Assembly: GCF_009389715.1 (NCBI RefSeq)
Contig: NC_052404.1
Coordinates: forward strand, 8,082,745 to 8,146,744
Direction: 5' to 3'
Source of the DNA: Phoenix dactylifera
Taxonomy: Eukaryota; Streptophyta; Magnoliopsida; Arecales; Arecaceae
Length of the DNA stretch: 64,000 bases
A program made the translations under genes and the position numbers. A model generated the notes under the pieces. It saw only the letters and a list, made by a program, of their open reading frames with translations. It ran no database searches and was not told the origin of the DNA. Shown one piece after another: positions 35,190-47,879 of the stretch; position 1 is the first letter of the stretch; each line of letters opens with the position of its first letter.

Positions 35190-37625
35190 AAAGTAAAGTG
35201 TTGGGAGAAATTGGTTGCTTGGCTTCTTCTTGTGATGATTTTAGCTCACATGGTTTGTCTACATAACTATGGGCTAACTCCTCTAGAAAAAAAACGTAAC
35301 TATGGGCTAACGCTCATAATAACCGAATCAATTCCAACTTGGTAAGGAAAATTATGAATGTACTTTATGAAACCTCTAAGGAACTAGTCTGCAATTTGAT
35401 TTATTCAATCTGCAGCCAGGTCCTTGATCTGGTCTTCTTTTTGAGTGGAATATTTGCTGGTTTTATCGACAGTTTTGCTTGAAGGAAAAAATAAAGGATA
35501 AAAAATAAATGAAATGTTTTCCATTGTTTCCTTGATGCTTTCCTAAATAATTCAGGAAATCTTGGCTGATTTCCATGGGTTTGATTGCTGGGTTGCGTTT
35601 GAAGGAAACCCAAATCCAAGTGAGATGGATCATTACGTTTATGTGCATAAATTAGGGCAAATATTTTCAAGAAAAACTGTTAGCTAGTGCTCATCACTAC
35701 CTAACCAGCTCTGACTAGAGAGCTAATGAAATAATTGGAAATGGTGGCTCTAACTAGATGGAGAAATCTATCATGAATTATAGGAAACCAATAAAAAAGA
35801 AGAAGAAGAAAACTAATCTACTATGTTTCTTTGGAGGTCCTGGAATTACTTCTATAAATAATTAAGGAAAATTTCTTTAGAGTTCTTATGTTTTTTCATC
35901 CATATTCTCTTAATAGTTCTTGTGGAGAGAAAACCGAGCCAAGGGCATCTCCTAAAACAACTTGTATGATCCCACGCACGAGGTGAGTTTGTTTGAAATT
36001 TAAACCAGCTAGTTTCATTAGTTCTCCATTATTCTCCTTATACAATTTCTCGAGAAAGATGGTCTATTTTTCACCCCAAAAAAAAAGATGGTCCATGTTG
36101 GTATGCTCTCTGCACATGTCACATGGCACAAGCTCAATTGAATAGTGCTATGATTGAAGCATATTGGACTCCATCAAATTTGGTATCTAAAATCATCATG
36201 TCATCGTTGACATTAAGAGTGCGAGAACCACCAATAGTTTTAATGAAACAAAGGAAGAATTTAACAAGTAACCATACCAAGCCATTGTCAAGCTTATCTA
36301 GAATTCTCTTTAATTTCACATATACATAAGGAAAAAGATTAAAAAAAAAAAAAAAAAGGAATGTAACCATTGCCCTGTAGCTTAATTTGCCAACATTGCC
36401 ACACGTTTTATATTGACTTCTCTCAATCATGATGAGCTCTTAATTTTAGCGCATAATATCGAGTTAAAATTCCGACGACGGCGCATGGCTGATGACATGA
36501 GGGGGATGCGGTTGTGGCGGTGGTCATGTTTCGTGATGCCCGGCATGCCGCTATTGTGGTATAGAGAGGAAGGTGGCAATGGCAAGCAGGCACATGGGGA
36601 TAACTTAATTAGGATAGTGTAATTTGGACTAGAAAGATGATTAGGGTCAAAAAGGGCTTTGGAGTTGGTATAAAGCCATCCCCCTTTAACAAATGAGCGA
36701 ACAAATGCTAGTGGATCAGTGGTCCCATAAGAGCTTAATTGGGGCATATCCGTTTAAGAAATTACTAAGATTGCATGTTTATTTTATTGAAGCTCTAGCA
36801 ATAATTTAGCAGCAAAAGACCCTGCAAGACGAGACTCGGTGTGATGGATGAATTGGCTGTAACCTTTGCATGAGCTTGGAGATATTTGAGAAACATTTCA
36901 TATTTCAAAGCAATCTTCGAGTTGAAGAATGCTAGAATGACACATGGCGACCCTCAACATGCGGGCTTGCCAGCTAATTAGACGTGTCAGCCAAGTCCTG
37001 GGGCCTATGCTGTGGTGACGGAGACTTGCGAGCTTAGCTGAGCTTTCCAATGTTTAATGAAATTGCCACTTGGTGGAGCCTCATGGCATCACCATAGGTA
37101 CCGAGACATCCATTTCTTCCAAGCACCAATCAATATTGATTGCAGGAACAATTATTAGATGCATATCTGAACACCTTAACGTTTGAATGCCCATGAAGAA
37201 GCCTTGTTCAGAGTACGAAACATGCAATTGGGTTGTATCAGAAGGATTCACCTTTCTCGGTGCCGCATCCATCAGTGGTCATTTTTGAGATATGTGCAGA
37301 TAAATCAATGATAGTGTTTGAAGTACTTTAAAATTTGTGTGGTGGATGATCAAATTCTGTTTTTGCATGAAAGATATGACCCTGTCCTTTAAACATGCTT
37401 ATAAATTTCCAACTTGATCAATCCACCTCATGCAGGCACTGTTTATTTTTGACGAGAGAGAGGCATATCCTAATAGAAAAAATATATATGGCAAATCGTT
37501 CCCAGCAACTAACAGATAATTGTGGTTGTCGTTAGTTTTAAATTATGAGTCATGATTTGCTTGGTTGGAAGACACTTGGCATCTAGACACTTTGGATTTT
37601 TTTTCTAATTTTTTATACCATGTTC

Positions 37626-37637
37626 CCTCTCTCTCTA

Positions 37638-37675
<38 letters not shown>

Positions 37676-37677
37676 CA
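37626..37677. repeat. compound microsatellite (CT)n(AT)n
   Basis: A CT run followed directly by an AT run, then alternating purine-pyrimidine words (gtgcgtgcacgtgtgc). Confidence 0.95.
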
Positions 37678-40106
37678 CGTGCGTGCACGTGTGCTTGCAC
37701 CTGGGCGCGCACGTGTAAGCATGCAAGCAAGCACGGCAGTGTGTGCTTTGTTGTGTAATTGCAAACCAAGCTGGTTAATGATAGCAGCCTATTCTTTGTG
37801 TAAATGAATAGACTTTTGAGACTCGTAAGAAACTTTGAGATTATCAAAACTACCATATATCACACCATGCAAATAAAACCAAATGTACAATAGAAATAAA
37901 AAGTTTTAGCCGTGCGATAGGCCAAAATAACATTATTGCGCATTAATATCAAGCAAGGAACGTGTGCCATACCTCAAGGGTCAGTAGGCAAAATTTCCAC
38001 ATCCAAACAAGATGGCAATTAACGCTTGTACCGTTAATCTTTGAGTTGCTCTGAATGCCCCGAACCCAAGCCGAGTCAAGCAAAACCTGGTTTGGTACGA
38101 GCTGGGGAGTAATGGAGTTCAATGCATGATTTCCTTAACAACAAGAAAGAGAGAGAGCTCCAAGCTTCACCATTGTAGGGCCAAGTAGCTCAAGTACTGC
38201 CTCCATAAATGGTGTGGGAATAGGTTTATCCATGACCACAACACCAGCATGACCAGCATTATAGATGTGCTCAATTAAAATCAAATTGCCGGCTTGAGAT
38301 AGACTCAAAATGGACGTCCGACCTCATGAACTCATGGAAAATGTGTGACATGCATTCATACCATGAAAAGGATACTCCTGAACTACCAAACTACTTGGTT
38401 TCTGGTTTGGCCACGTCTTCAATATATTCCCGTGAGTCAGCTGCACAGGAACCGGACTCACACTGGGGTCTGGACTCACACTGGGGTCTGGTTAGGTTCA
38501 TGTCCACATCCTGCGCGCTTCGACAGTCTTTGGATTCAAAATAATGGAACAGGAACGTGCCAGACTTTAGCACTGCATGCATGTTCCAAAGCGTCACCTT
38601 TTTACGTGTCCATGAGGAGTTATCTAGTGACTGAGCTGGACATAGCAAGCGAAGCTGCTAAGTGTCTCGTACCTCACGGTTCTTGGTCAAGGAAAATGCT
38701 TGAGAATCAATGTGAAACTTTCTTGATGTGCAATTCTTCAGCTCCATTAGAGCTCGTCAGGGTCATGATCTATGATTAATGAGAAGCATCACATGTGGAG
38801 GGTCACAATTTCAAGTTCAAGCATTATTGCCAACGTTTCGTCTTTAGTGCTCGAATCAACAAGAAATCACAGTTACATGCAGAAAAGATCAATAGACCTA
38901 ACGTTGTAGCACCTAACTTGCACTGACCTACTGTTGTCCATCAAGATCAACTGACACTGGACGTATGCATGTTTAATTTGACAAGAGAATTTAAGAGGAA
39001 TTTGTACAAGCGCCAAAGCATATATTTTTCGTTTATTCATTTTTTATTTTTTTTCATAATTAAGAATGAAAAGATAGATCAGAAACCTTTAATTTATCTT
39101 AAGCTTTATCATCTTAGATTTTTTTTTTCCCGGCATTATACCCAGATAAATAGCTCTACATATATCATTTATAATTTATAAAGATCTCCGAGAATACCTC
39201 ATATTTTTTTGAGGTAAATCGGAGGAAGTAAGAAACTTCCCCCTCTTCACGAAAAGAAAAGTTTACAACTTATTGACACCCCACGTCTACATTTGCAATC
39301 AGGACCGGCAATTCGGTCATTGGATTTTATGATAGACTGTGGTAGACTTTATGTCCTAAGACTCCAAGGTGTTATCTTGCTACTTGTCTATTAACGGAGT
39401 TCGATAGTGTTTGAATCAAATGTCAAAGTTTTAATTACCATGGGAAAAAAATCAAATATCAAGGCAAAATTGTCAATTGTCTTTCTCAAAAGGAAAAATC
39501 ATCTTGCACTTAGATGTATTATTTGGCTGCATGGCGCGACCCAAAGAGCTCCATGAGCCTCCATTTTGTACACATGGAAATGGAATTCGCAGACACTCTG
39601 CATCTCCCTTCGAAATTATTGGAAAATCTTGTTCCTACGGCAATTGGTATATATAAATTAGTTAACAATTGAGGTTAGCAGGTGCTAATATTGGATTTTG
39701 AATAATCCTGTCTTTCACAGGCTCACCCACCAGAGCTGAACCTAGTCACGAGCGTATTCAACCATCAACATGATTAGGTGCTAAAAAAAAGTATCATGAT
39801 GTAGTGGATGTGTATGTTATGCATGCATGAATATGATATAAATGCTCGGTGCATAGGCATATTCATCTGACATTTAGTACCTAATTACTTTCCTGCACTA
39901 GTCATTTCAATAAACTAGAATAAAGTGTACGCATGATTGATATGATAAGTTCATAAAACGTACCAGGCAAGAAGCTAAAATAGGCGTTTTGTTGTTGTGC
40001 TGTTTTATCTTCTCTAACGCACCATCCTTAGGATAGGTATGAACTATGAAGTTCCCGGTCTTTCCTGCTTGGGGAAATAGTTCTGGCACAGTGAGCTTTA
40101 AAGGCT

Positions 40107-40302
40107 GGTTGGGGTTGCATCTTTCGCATGAAAAAATGATTGATTTTTTTTTTCCTGATATTGACCATTCAATCTCCTCCTGCACAAACCTCAAAGCACA
40201 CTAAGCATGTTCATTCATGCATAGATCTTGAATCGACCTATGGCACGATGCACCGGTGGATTTGATCGAAGGAGGGTGAATCCTTCTAAAGATATAAACC
40301 CT
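40107..40302. mobile_element. hAT-type MITE, degraded copy 2
   Basis: Starts ggttggggttgcatctttcg and shares tgattgatttt, tgcacaaacctcaaagcac and ggtgaatccttct with the copies at 35015 and 53854. It ends near gatataaaccct. Target duplication not identified. Confidence 0.55.
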
Positions 40303-43300
40303 TTCTTTGCAAGCCTTGATGTTGCCCCTTTTATATAGCAGTTCACGGAGACCTCCAAATACAATACCCCTAATGCAATAATCGCTGGGACTGGATGGCC
40401 CAATGGGCTTTCTAGGGCTTAGTTTACAAGCATAAACCCTCGAATTAGGACATATAACTTAAAGGGGCTTTGGCTTGGGCTGGGGCCTGAGTCATACTCC
40501 ATAAGCCCATTAAGCCTTTCCTTGGAAACTTCTGTCGGAACTAGTTAAAGTTGATACAACAACAAACAACAATCAACATTATGCTAAGGCTTGTTTTAAG
40601 AAGATCTAGGGCTATTCTATGTATGGTTTTCGCCTACTAAAATAGGTGATTGCGCATAACTGGGACGGCATTGAGTGGTTAAGCATTGCCTTTCAAACAC
40701 CAGTGTTTAAGCATTGCTTTAGTGTGTTGGTGCCAATTGCCCATCTAGTTCTTATAGCCTATAAAAGCGGTATGGGATCCTTACAGAAGTTTTACCGTTT
40801 GCACGAACGTGAATGAAGATAAACAAGCTTTTCCTTTCTTCTACCTTGGCCTCGCCTCCTGTTGAGCAACAAGAAGCTTAGTAGGAAGGCTCGGCTTCAT
40901 GTCCTTTTTTTTAAAAAAAAAAGAAAAGAAAAAAAAAAAAGGCTATCTTCATGTACGAAAGGACAAATTCCTTCCATTTGGAGACATTCTCCTTAACACA
41001 CAGTTCTTTATGCACTAAAATAAGCTATTATGTGTCCATCTTCAAGCTTCCCACAAGGGCCTTGAATTAAAGATATTACAAAGTGGATGGAAAATCAAAT
41101 AAATAACATGTTGATATGGTTATTTATTTTTCTTAAAAGTTAATGATTTTTATGTAAAATTAAATAGGATTACAAATAGAATCGGATATTCAGATACGGA
41201 TCGGATAGTTGTCTATCCATATCCATGTCCATTTTTCTTTGATGGGTGTGGATACGGATGTGGATACCGATATTAGTCGGATGCTTAAATTTCTATCCAT
41301 ATTTGAATAGATTTAGATATGAAAATGAATTCGAACGAGTATCATTCGGTCCATTTGCTAGTCTTAGAATAGTTTCCTGCCATGGTGCAGACCGGGTTCG
41401 AGCTGGAAAATATAATTTCATAGTATATATAAAAAAAAAAAAAAGATTAGCCTGGGGCTTTGCATAGCTTTTCCTTGATGGGAGAAACAAAATAAAGCTA
41501 GGATCTGAATGCGTTCATGTAGTCACACTGTACATAAAAAAGTTAATAATCAGCTGGATTCATCTGGAACTGAAAGATAACCTCAGCCTCATAATTAATT
41601 TTTATGAAGGTCAAGTCACCAGGGCTTTTGGCTGAAATGGATGTGGCCTAAACAAGTACTTTTCTTATCTAACAATAGCATAACAATTTTTCTTCCTTTT
41701 TAAATTTGTTCTTCCCTCTTTACAGAGGGATTGGAAGCCACTGCTTTGAGGTTCCCTTTGTTCAATTGGCCAGCAGATCTTGACCAAGCCTACCACCTTG
41801 GTTACATGCTTATCTGAAAGCCTAATGCTTGCTCATGTGTCACATATGGTATTTGCCGAAACAGAAAATAACATGTCCCAAGATGAACTTCTTGAAGATA
41901 AATCAAACTATCAATAAAATAATGCATTTCTAATCCTTCTGGTGACTCGCCAAAGTTGTGAAATTGGGACATGATGGATTTGTTGAACAGAAATTCAATG
42001 TATGTGCGGAGATAATGTAAATTAAGTGCAGATGACTGCCCTCTGGTTGGTCACTACATCCTTGTTTCCTTGGCTGAAACACTTTTCAATTCTAAGTTGA
42101 TTAGAATAACTTCTTCTACCAGCAAGTTATATGATGGTAGCTTTGACATCATTCTTATCTTCCTGGTTGTCTCTAGATTAAAGCCTCTTTCACTTCCTTT
42201 TTAAGTATTAATTAATTAAGAAGGATAGAGTGTTAAGACAAAGCAGTCTAGATTATCGCCTTCAATGACGAAACATCCCTAGAGTCTGAAAGGAATATAG
42301 TTAAAGCTGTGAGGAACAGCATTAGTTTATTGTTCATCTGATCCACATGCTGATTGGCTTGCAGGTTGCACAAAAATTTAAACAGGCAAGCCGGCACCAT
42401 CTTTTCGCTTGGCCTCTTTCATGCAAATTCTTGATCAAACAACTAGTAATTATCTTAACCACGTCCAAGAGTTTATAGTCTCCACTTCTCTATTCACCAA
42501 TTAAGTGAAGGTCTATATAAGTCTCTGTTCCATTTATCGTCATAAATCGACAACTTAAAGGAAAATGAAGTTCAGAAGTTCATATATGCAGACAATTATC
42601 CAGGGTAATTTTAAATCAAAGAAAGCCTTATTTGACAATATTTATGACCACAGTGAGGTTGCCTTTAAGGCAACATATATATTTGTACATACCAAGAATT
42701 ACTTCGTCTCTTTTTATTTTTTTATTTTTTTTGATGAAATAGCTTCGCTCGCATAATTGCCAGTACAATCCAAATTCTTTGGAGCTGCTTCATTTGCATA
42801 GCATATAACTTGAGTCACTGCATTGGATCCCAGTGGTTTCGCGTTTTGCCCAACTAGTATATCTAACACATTGTCCACTGTAATACATGGTCTTCAGGTT
42901 TCCTTTGCTTTTACTTTCATAGTAATTATTTGGTTGTGTCACCCTAAGACAAGTGGAAAGAAGAAATGTGGTTGTAAATTAGTAATGAAAGAATAGTCTT
43001 GTTGGGTGGTTTTAGTCTCCTTGTTACCGAAGAGGAAGTTAGCAGAGGTTTATAATCTGGTTTAGTGAGAAGGGCCTAAGACCATAAAAAGGGAGAGGAG
43101 GTTTGGAATACATTATGATAGATGAAGAGGTTTCGGCATGATTTCAATCTATACGTGAGGGATGACGGATAACTGTGATCATCCATGAGAGAATAGGGAT
43201 GATTGTGATGTCAGCTGAGAAAGAATTCACAGATTCTTGCGATCATCTTCTTTTCGTACGTTGCAAATTCAGAAGCGTTCTAATTATATAATATGCATGC

Positions 43301-44490
43301 ATTAGATATGAATCTAATCATGCCAAGTTTTGGCATGTGATGAATTTGCTAATTAAATATTAAATGAATGCGTAGTGATAATGGATTTGAAGTCTTAAAT
43401 ATATAAATTAGCAGATGGCCCATGTCATTTGTCAGGATTCTTTGTTTATGTTTCCTTAGCTGTGATCATTGATATTTTACTCAAAGTTGATTAGAATAAC
43501 TTGTGATAGAGGTTGCGGTTAAGATCACGTCAAAGCTCTTGTGTGGTGCACAAGAAGGTTTAATCTTCTTGCATCTTAAGCAGTAATTACATTAAGAACT
43601 CTGAAGTGAAATACATAAAGACGAGATTATTGCATCTAATCTGGATCCACTACTGAGGTCAACAAGTAAACCATCAAGAAACAAGCATTGTTTTGATCCT
43701 TGTTGCATTCATATGAATGGGTATACCTTACTCCTGGAAGAAGTGAAATGGGAGCGCCACCACCATAGCAGTGCTATGCTTCTACTGCACCAATTTCACA
43801 GAAACCAATTACTGTGGTCATTTTGGCTAATCCCCTTAAGCTCGTATTTTTTAACCTCTGCATTCACCTTTAAGGGAAGGGCTAATTTGTGCCTCTGCAT
43901 CCATTCTCTTGTAACTGAAAGTGGAGATAATGGAACTTTAGAAATCAGACTTGAACAAACACATGTTTGCATTGACAAAGCATCAACAGCATTGATTAAA
44001 GCATTTTTTGAAGACTACTGAACTGAAAGCAACCTTCTATTTGCCAGTAGGAAGTAGCACTTTTCCTTTCTTTTTTTCCGATGAAAAACTACTTGGAGGC
44101 ATCATTCTTTCATTCAAGAAACCGAATCAATACATCAAAAGGTGAAAAGATATAAAGCAGATCTTGCCAAAGTTGTGGAACTAGGGTTCGTCGAATCTCA
44201 TTAGTGGTCTATTGGTGATGAAGCTTGACACGCTTTCAGTCTGAACAAACACTTAAAAGTCATCCTTTGTTTAATTACTTTATACCCCTTGTACCAATCA
44301 ACTTATTGTTTTGCTACCTTTTCTTTTTCTTCTTCTTCTCTTTTTTTTTGATGTGAAACTATCTGCTACCCTTTCTTTTTCAATCAAGTCATTGATTTAT
44401 TCCTGAAGAAAGGAAATAAAAAGTTCTGGCAGAAATCATTAGTTCTCGATTATTTGGTCTTTTGATCAAGTCTAGGAGAGGAAAAATAGT

Positions 44491-44493
<3 letters not shown>

Positions 44494-44540
<47 letters not shown>

Positions 44541-44558
44541 TAAGCGCGCGCGCGCGCG
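44494..44558. repeat. compound microsatellite (TC)n(TG)n(GC)n
   Basis: A TC run, a TG run and, after taa, a run of seven GC steps. The TG plus GC part is alternating purine-pyrimidine DNA, a classic Z-DNA-prone sequence. Confidence 0.95.
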
Positions 44559-45098
44559 TTAGCTTATTCCGGATAAGAACTGCCACACCTTCATTCAAGT
44601 ACCATTACTGTGCCATGCATCACGGTCCACGAACTACAGCAAACATATCAACCAGCAAAAGACGAAAAAGCATCACGCCACTGGTTTCTGTGAGGCATGT
44701 AGTTGGGACGTAAACATCCTCTGACTTTCTCACAGAAAAAAAAAAAGAAGAAAAAAAAAAGAAAAAAAAAATCCTCTGACCCTTATTTAAAAAATATAAG
44801 AAAAGTCATGCATCCATTTCAAACCACAAGATATCTACAAAAGCAATCCTCTAAGTCCCCTTAGATTCTCCTAAAGAATTTTGTGATTTTGCTAAGTCCA
44901 TCTAACACCAAGCTCTCTTAAGGGCATTCCCTTTGATGCCACTCCATTCCCCCTATTGGATCTCTGTCCATAACCTCTTGAGACAAGACAGTTTCTACAT
45001 AAAAAATGGCCCATCTCACTAACAAAATGAACTTTCTGTTCTTTCCATTCTCTGTTCAGTTAATATCCACGATTTATGCAAGTGTAATGTGCCTGAGT

Positions 45099-47342
45099 TT
45101 AGTGCAATCCCAAGTGAGAGTTCAGCAATATTTGCTGACCGAATAATGGCTGGTTCAGCAAGCTGCAGTGAGGGGCGTCAAACTGGTTGGAGAAGTTGGT
45201 GTAAATGAATGAATCGTTGCGTTTCTTTAAAGGGTTGTTTAAGAGACCATTGTTCTCCTCTGAGTGAATGTCCGACATTCTCTGGCGCTTTAAAGAGTTC
45301 CCAGCATTTGGAGCAGAGGGCTCTGCTTGGGAAAGCTGCTGAACTAAGTTGTTATTGCCACTGCTATTAACGTAGAGTTGGTTTGAGCTTGGCTGACCCA
45401 TAAGGGAACCAGGGTCTGATGATCCTGGCATTTCAGGCTGGTTGTCGAGGAGGTGTGAGAATGAGGAGTAGTCTTCAAGAAATTCAGATATAGAGAAAGA
45501 CTTGGGCAGCCTTAGAGGGTTCTGCTGTGTGATGTTTGTTGGGTTTGAATAGTAGTTGTCTTCGGGGCTCGAGTCGTCTTGTTCTTGATCGATTAGAGGC
45601 GGCACCGGTTCGAGATGGTTGCTCTTCTTGTAGATTCGGCAAAGGACCCAATCATCCAACTGCAATTGTAGGGAAACAGAGGAGTATCATCATTACATAT
45701 GATTCAAGTTTGCAAATATAAAGTGAAGAACTTGCACTAGTTATTTCGAGCATCCATCCATATGAAGTTAGAGGTAATAACAGTAGATAACAGCAAAGCA
45801 AAAGCAGCAGCAGCAGAGCAACAACCACCCTTTAAACATCACAAATGTCTGAGTCCTGGTGGTAGGTGAGCTAAAATATGGAAAATAATTAATGAAAATT
45901 ATCTATAATACACTGACTGATATTTTGGCCAGTAACTGATAAGAAACATCACTTGAAGTTCTTTTCATCAAACCAAAACTGAAAAAAATATATATGTTTT
46001 TAAAAAAACTGAGTGCATAACTGCATGTTAGCCTATTATTCCAATATCTTAATGGGTTAGAAAGCAATGAACTTGAGAACACATCCAATCTAGCTAATCA
46101 AGTAAGGGTTGTTCTTGTGTGATCAACATTTTGAAGGACATCCTTCCCACAAGGGTGATTTTGTCATTAAGGACTCGTTCGGTTAACTGGGTCAACAGAA
46201 AAATATAAAAATACTTTATATTTGGTTAGAGTTTTCAAAGAATAGGGATGAAAAAATAGCTTTTCTATAGAAATGAAATTTCTACATTTTATAAAAAAAA
46301 ATCTACATGGAACATGAGAAAGTCCAATTCTCACTGGCTGAGAATTGAAATAATTTTAGTGCTCTTCAACTTCTAGATAGATTAGGGCAGTGTCTTTTTC
46401 TTTATTAAGAGTATAACAGATATTTTTACATAATTTTTATATAAAAAAGACAATCAGACATAAGCCACTATAAAATATGGACTTTTTCATGATCAATTAA
46501 ACATAAAAAGTTATTTCTTTTTTTTTAAGAATCAACTTTTTAGAAAAAATATTCGGATGCGAGAAAATTCTTCCAATAAACCAAAGAAGTCGTAATATTC
46601 CCGAAGGCCAACCCTCATGATGTAGACCTAATTCAAAAAAAAAAAAAAAAAAAAAAGTATCTGGAAAGTATGAGAGCTGAAAGGGAAAAAAAAAAGAGTA
46701 TGTAGAAGGTATGAGAGCTGAAAGGAAAGAATAAGAAAAGAAAATGGTTCCTCAAAATAGTAAGCGAAGGAAAAGTAGGATAGGATCACTTCCTTACCCT
46801 CATGGAAGAGTCTCTAATCCTCGTGGGCTTGTAGCTATTGCTGCTCTGAGCTTCAGCAAGGCGGTACTCATGCATGATCCAATTCGTCTTCAGTCCCTTA
46901 GGTGGCCTACCTTTGTAAAACACCAAGGCCTTCTTGACACCAATATTCCCATTGCCTCTGCTCATACGGATCGGCTTATCGGTCCCGGTCGCCTTCCAAT
47001 ACCCAGATGCAGCTGCCCTGTTTGGCCGCATACCGTTCGGGTACTTGCGGTCCCTCGGGCTAAAGAAGTACCACTCTCGATCACCAAACATCGCCTTAGC
47101 TGAAACAAATCGAGCATCAAAATCACCAAACCATGATGATCAAGAGAAACAGAAATAATGCCACAGAAGTACTACCACTAACCAGGAAGCTCCCATGGAT
47201 CAAACTTGTAGATATCGACCTCGGCGATGATCGAAACAGGGCATGGCACCGAAGCTGCTTGGTTCCTCAGGTAGTGAACTATGAGCTCTTCGTCCGTCGG
47301 GTGGAACCGAAAGCCCGGCGGAAGCAGCGTAGGGTCCGACAT
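45099..47342 (-). CDS. NAC-domain transcription factor 2, 340 aa
   Basis: Three exons on the - strand: 47342-47183, 47099-46798 and 45659-45099 (stop), with junctions in phase 1 and phase 0. NAC subdomains: [19 protein letters not shown] (from residue 7), [53 protein letters not shown] with WIMHEYRL, and [12 protein letters not shown]. These match the stress/senescence SNAC and NAP/NARS-like group, which differs from NAC gene 1. The C-terminal region (residues about 166-340) is Asn/Ser/Gln-rich and includes [21 protein letters not shown]. Intron 2 is 1138 bp, long because it holds a MITE (46171-46592). The promoter has four G-boxes, consistent with ABA or light control. Confidence 0.95.
46171..46592. 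mobile_element. Tourist-like MITE in intron 2 of NAC gene 2, 422 bp
   Basis: Bounded by taa on both sides (46168-46170 and 46593-46595). Ends ggactcgttcggttaactgg and, inverted, cgacttctttggtttattgg, match at about 14 of 20 positions. The 3-bp TAA duplication and the TIR fit the PIF/Harbinger Tourist group. Related to the copy at 12161. Confidence 0.8.
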
Positions 47343-47412
47343 GGCTCGAGAGCCAATGGATTGGGGTGGTCTGGCCGCTTCTTCTTTCTATCTTCGTTTG
47401 GGTCCGGAAGGA

Positions 47413-47423
47413 TAAAAATATAG
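47413..47423 (-). promoter_or_regulatory. TATA-like box of NAC gene 2
   Basis: CTATATTTTTA on the - strand, about 70 bp upstream of the ATG. If used, the 5' UTR would be short, about 40-50 bases. Confidence 0.4.
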
Positions 47424-47585
47424 AAGAAGCCGAGATGAGAAAGGAGGGGGGCTGAAATTTTCGGGAGAGGAGGGTGGGGGTTGCTTTAGTAGTCGCAGGT
47501 TTTTGTCGTTTGTGGAAGAAGAAAGGAGAGATTTTTTGGACAAGGAAGGTATTGATGAGTCTCTCTAGGGGCAGTGTGGGGCTAA

Positions 47586-47812
47586 CACGTGGAGTTCGTG
47601 CTTATCGATACGTTCCCACGTGTCGCGTGAGAAAAGGGGGAGCGCCCCCCCCCCCCCCCCCCCCCCTCCCCCCCGGCGCACCGGGAGGAGAGAAAGGCGA
47701 CGACATTCCGATGACGTCATCTCCCAGGTGCTGCGGACACGTGTCGACCCGAGTGGGGGTCGCAGATCCGGACAGGTTGATGCGCTTCCGGATAATCCTG
47801 GCCGTCCACGTG
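47586..47812. promoter_or_regulatory. G-box cluster upstream of NAC gene 2
   Basis: Four palindromic CACGTG sites at 47586, 47617, 47738 and 47807, plus TGACGTCA at 47712-47719, lie within 227 bp, about 245-470 bp before the ATG. CACGTG(T/G) cores are binding sites for bZIP (ABF) and bHLH (PIF, MYC) factors; TGACGTCA is a bZIP/TGA site. Clusters like this are typical of ABA-responsive promoters. Confidence 0.7.
47646..47675. repeat. poly-C tract in the NAC gene 2 promoter
   Basis: A run of about 20 C residues followed by ct and eight more C, between the second G-box and the TGACGTCA site. On the coding strand it is a G-run that could form a G-quadruplex. Confidence 0.9.
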
Positions 47813-47879
47813 ACCGGGTCACTGTACGTACAGCTTAATCGATCGGACTCCGGCCTTGGATCCTTATCAGGGCCCCTCC

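Larger units (their letters stand above)
33080..45098. other. long intergenic region between the two NAC genes
   Basis: About 12 kb with no gene I can support. It holds two degraded hAT-type MITE copies (35015, 40107), microsatellites (37626 and 44494), a GC-rich patch (34350-34900), degenerate ggatat words (41150-41290), and a weak internal duplication (ttgattagaataactt at about 42096 and 43486). Confidence 0.5.

Noticed and set aside
47565-47838. Frames through the poly-C tract
   Set aside because: Runs of Pro or Gly from a homopolymer in the NAC gene 2 promoter.
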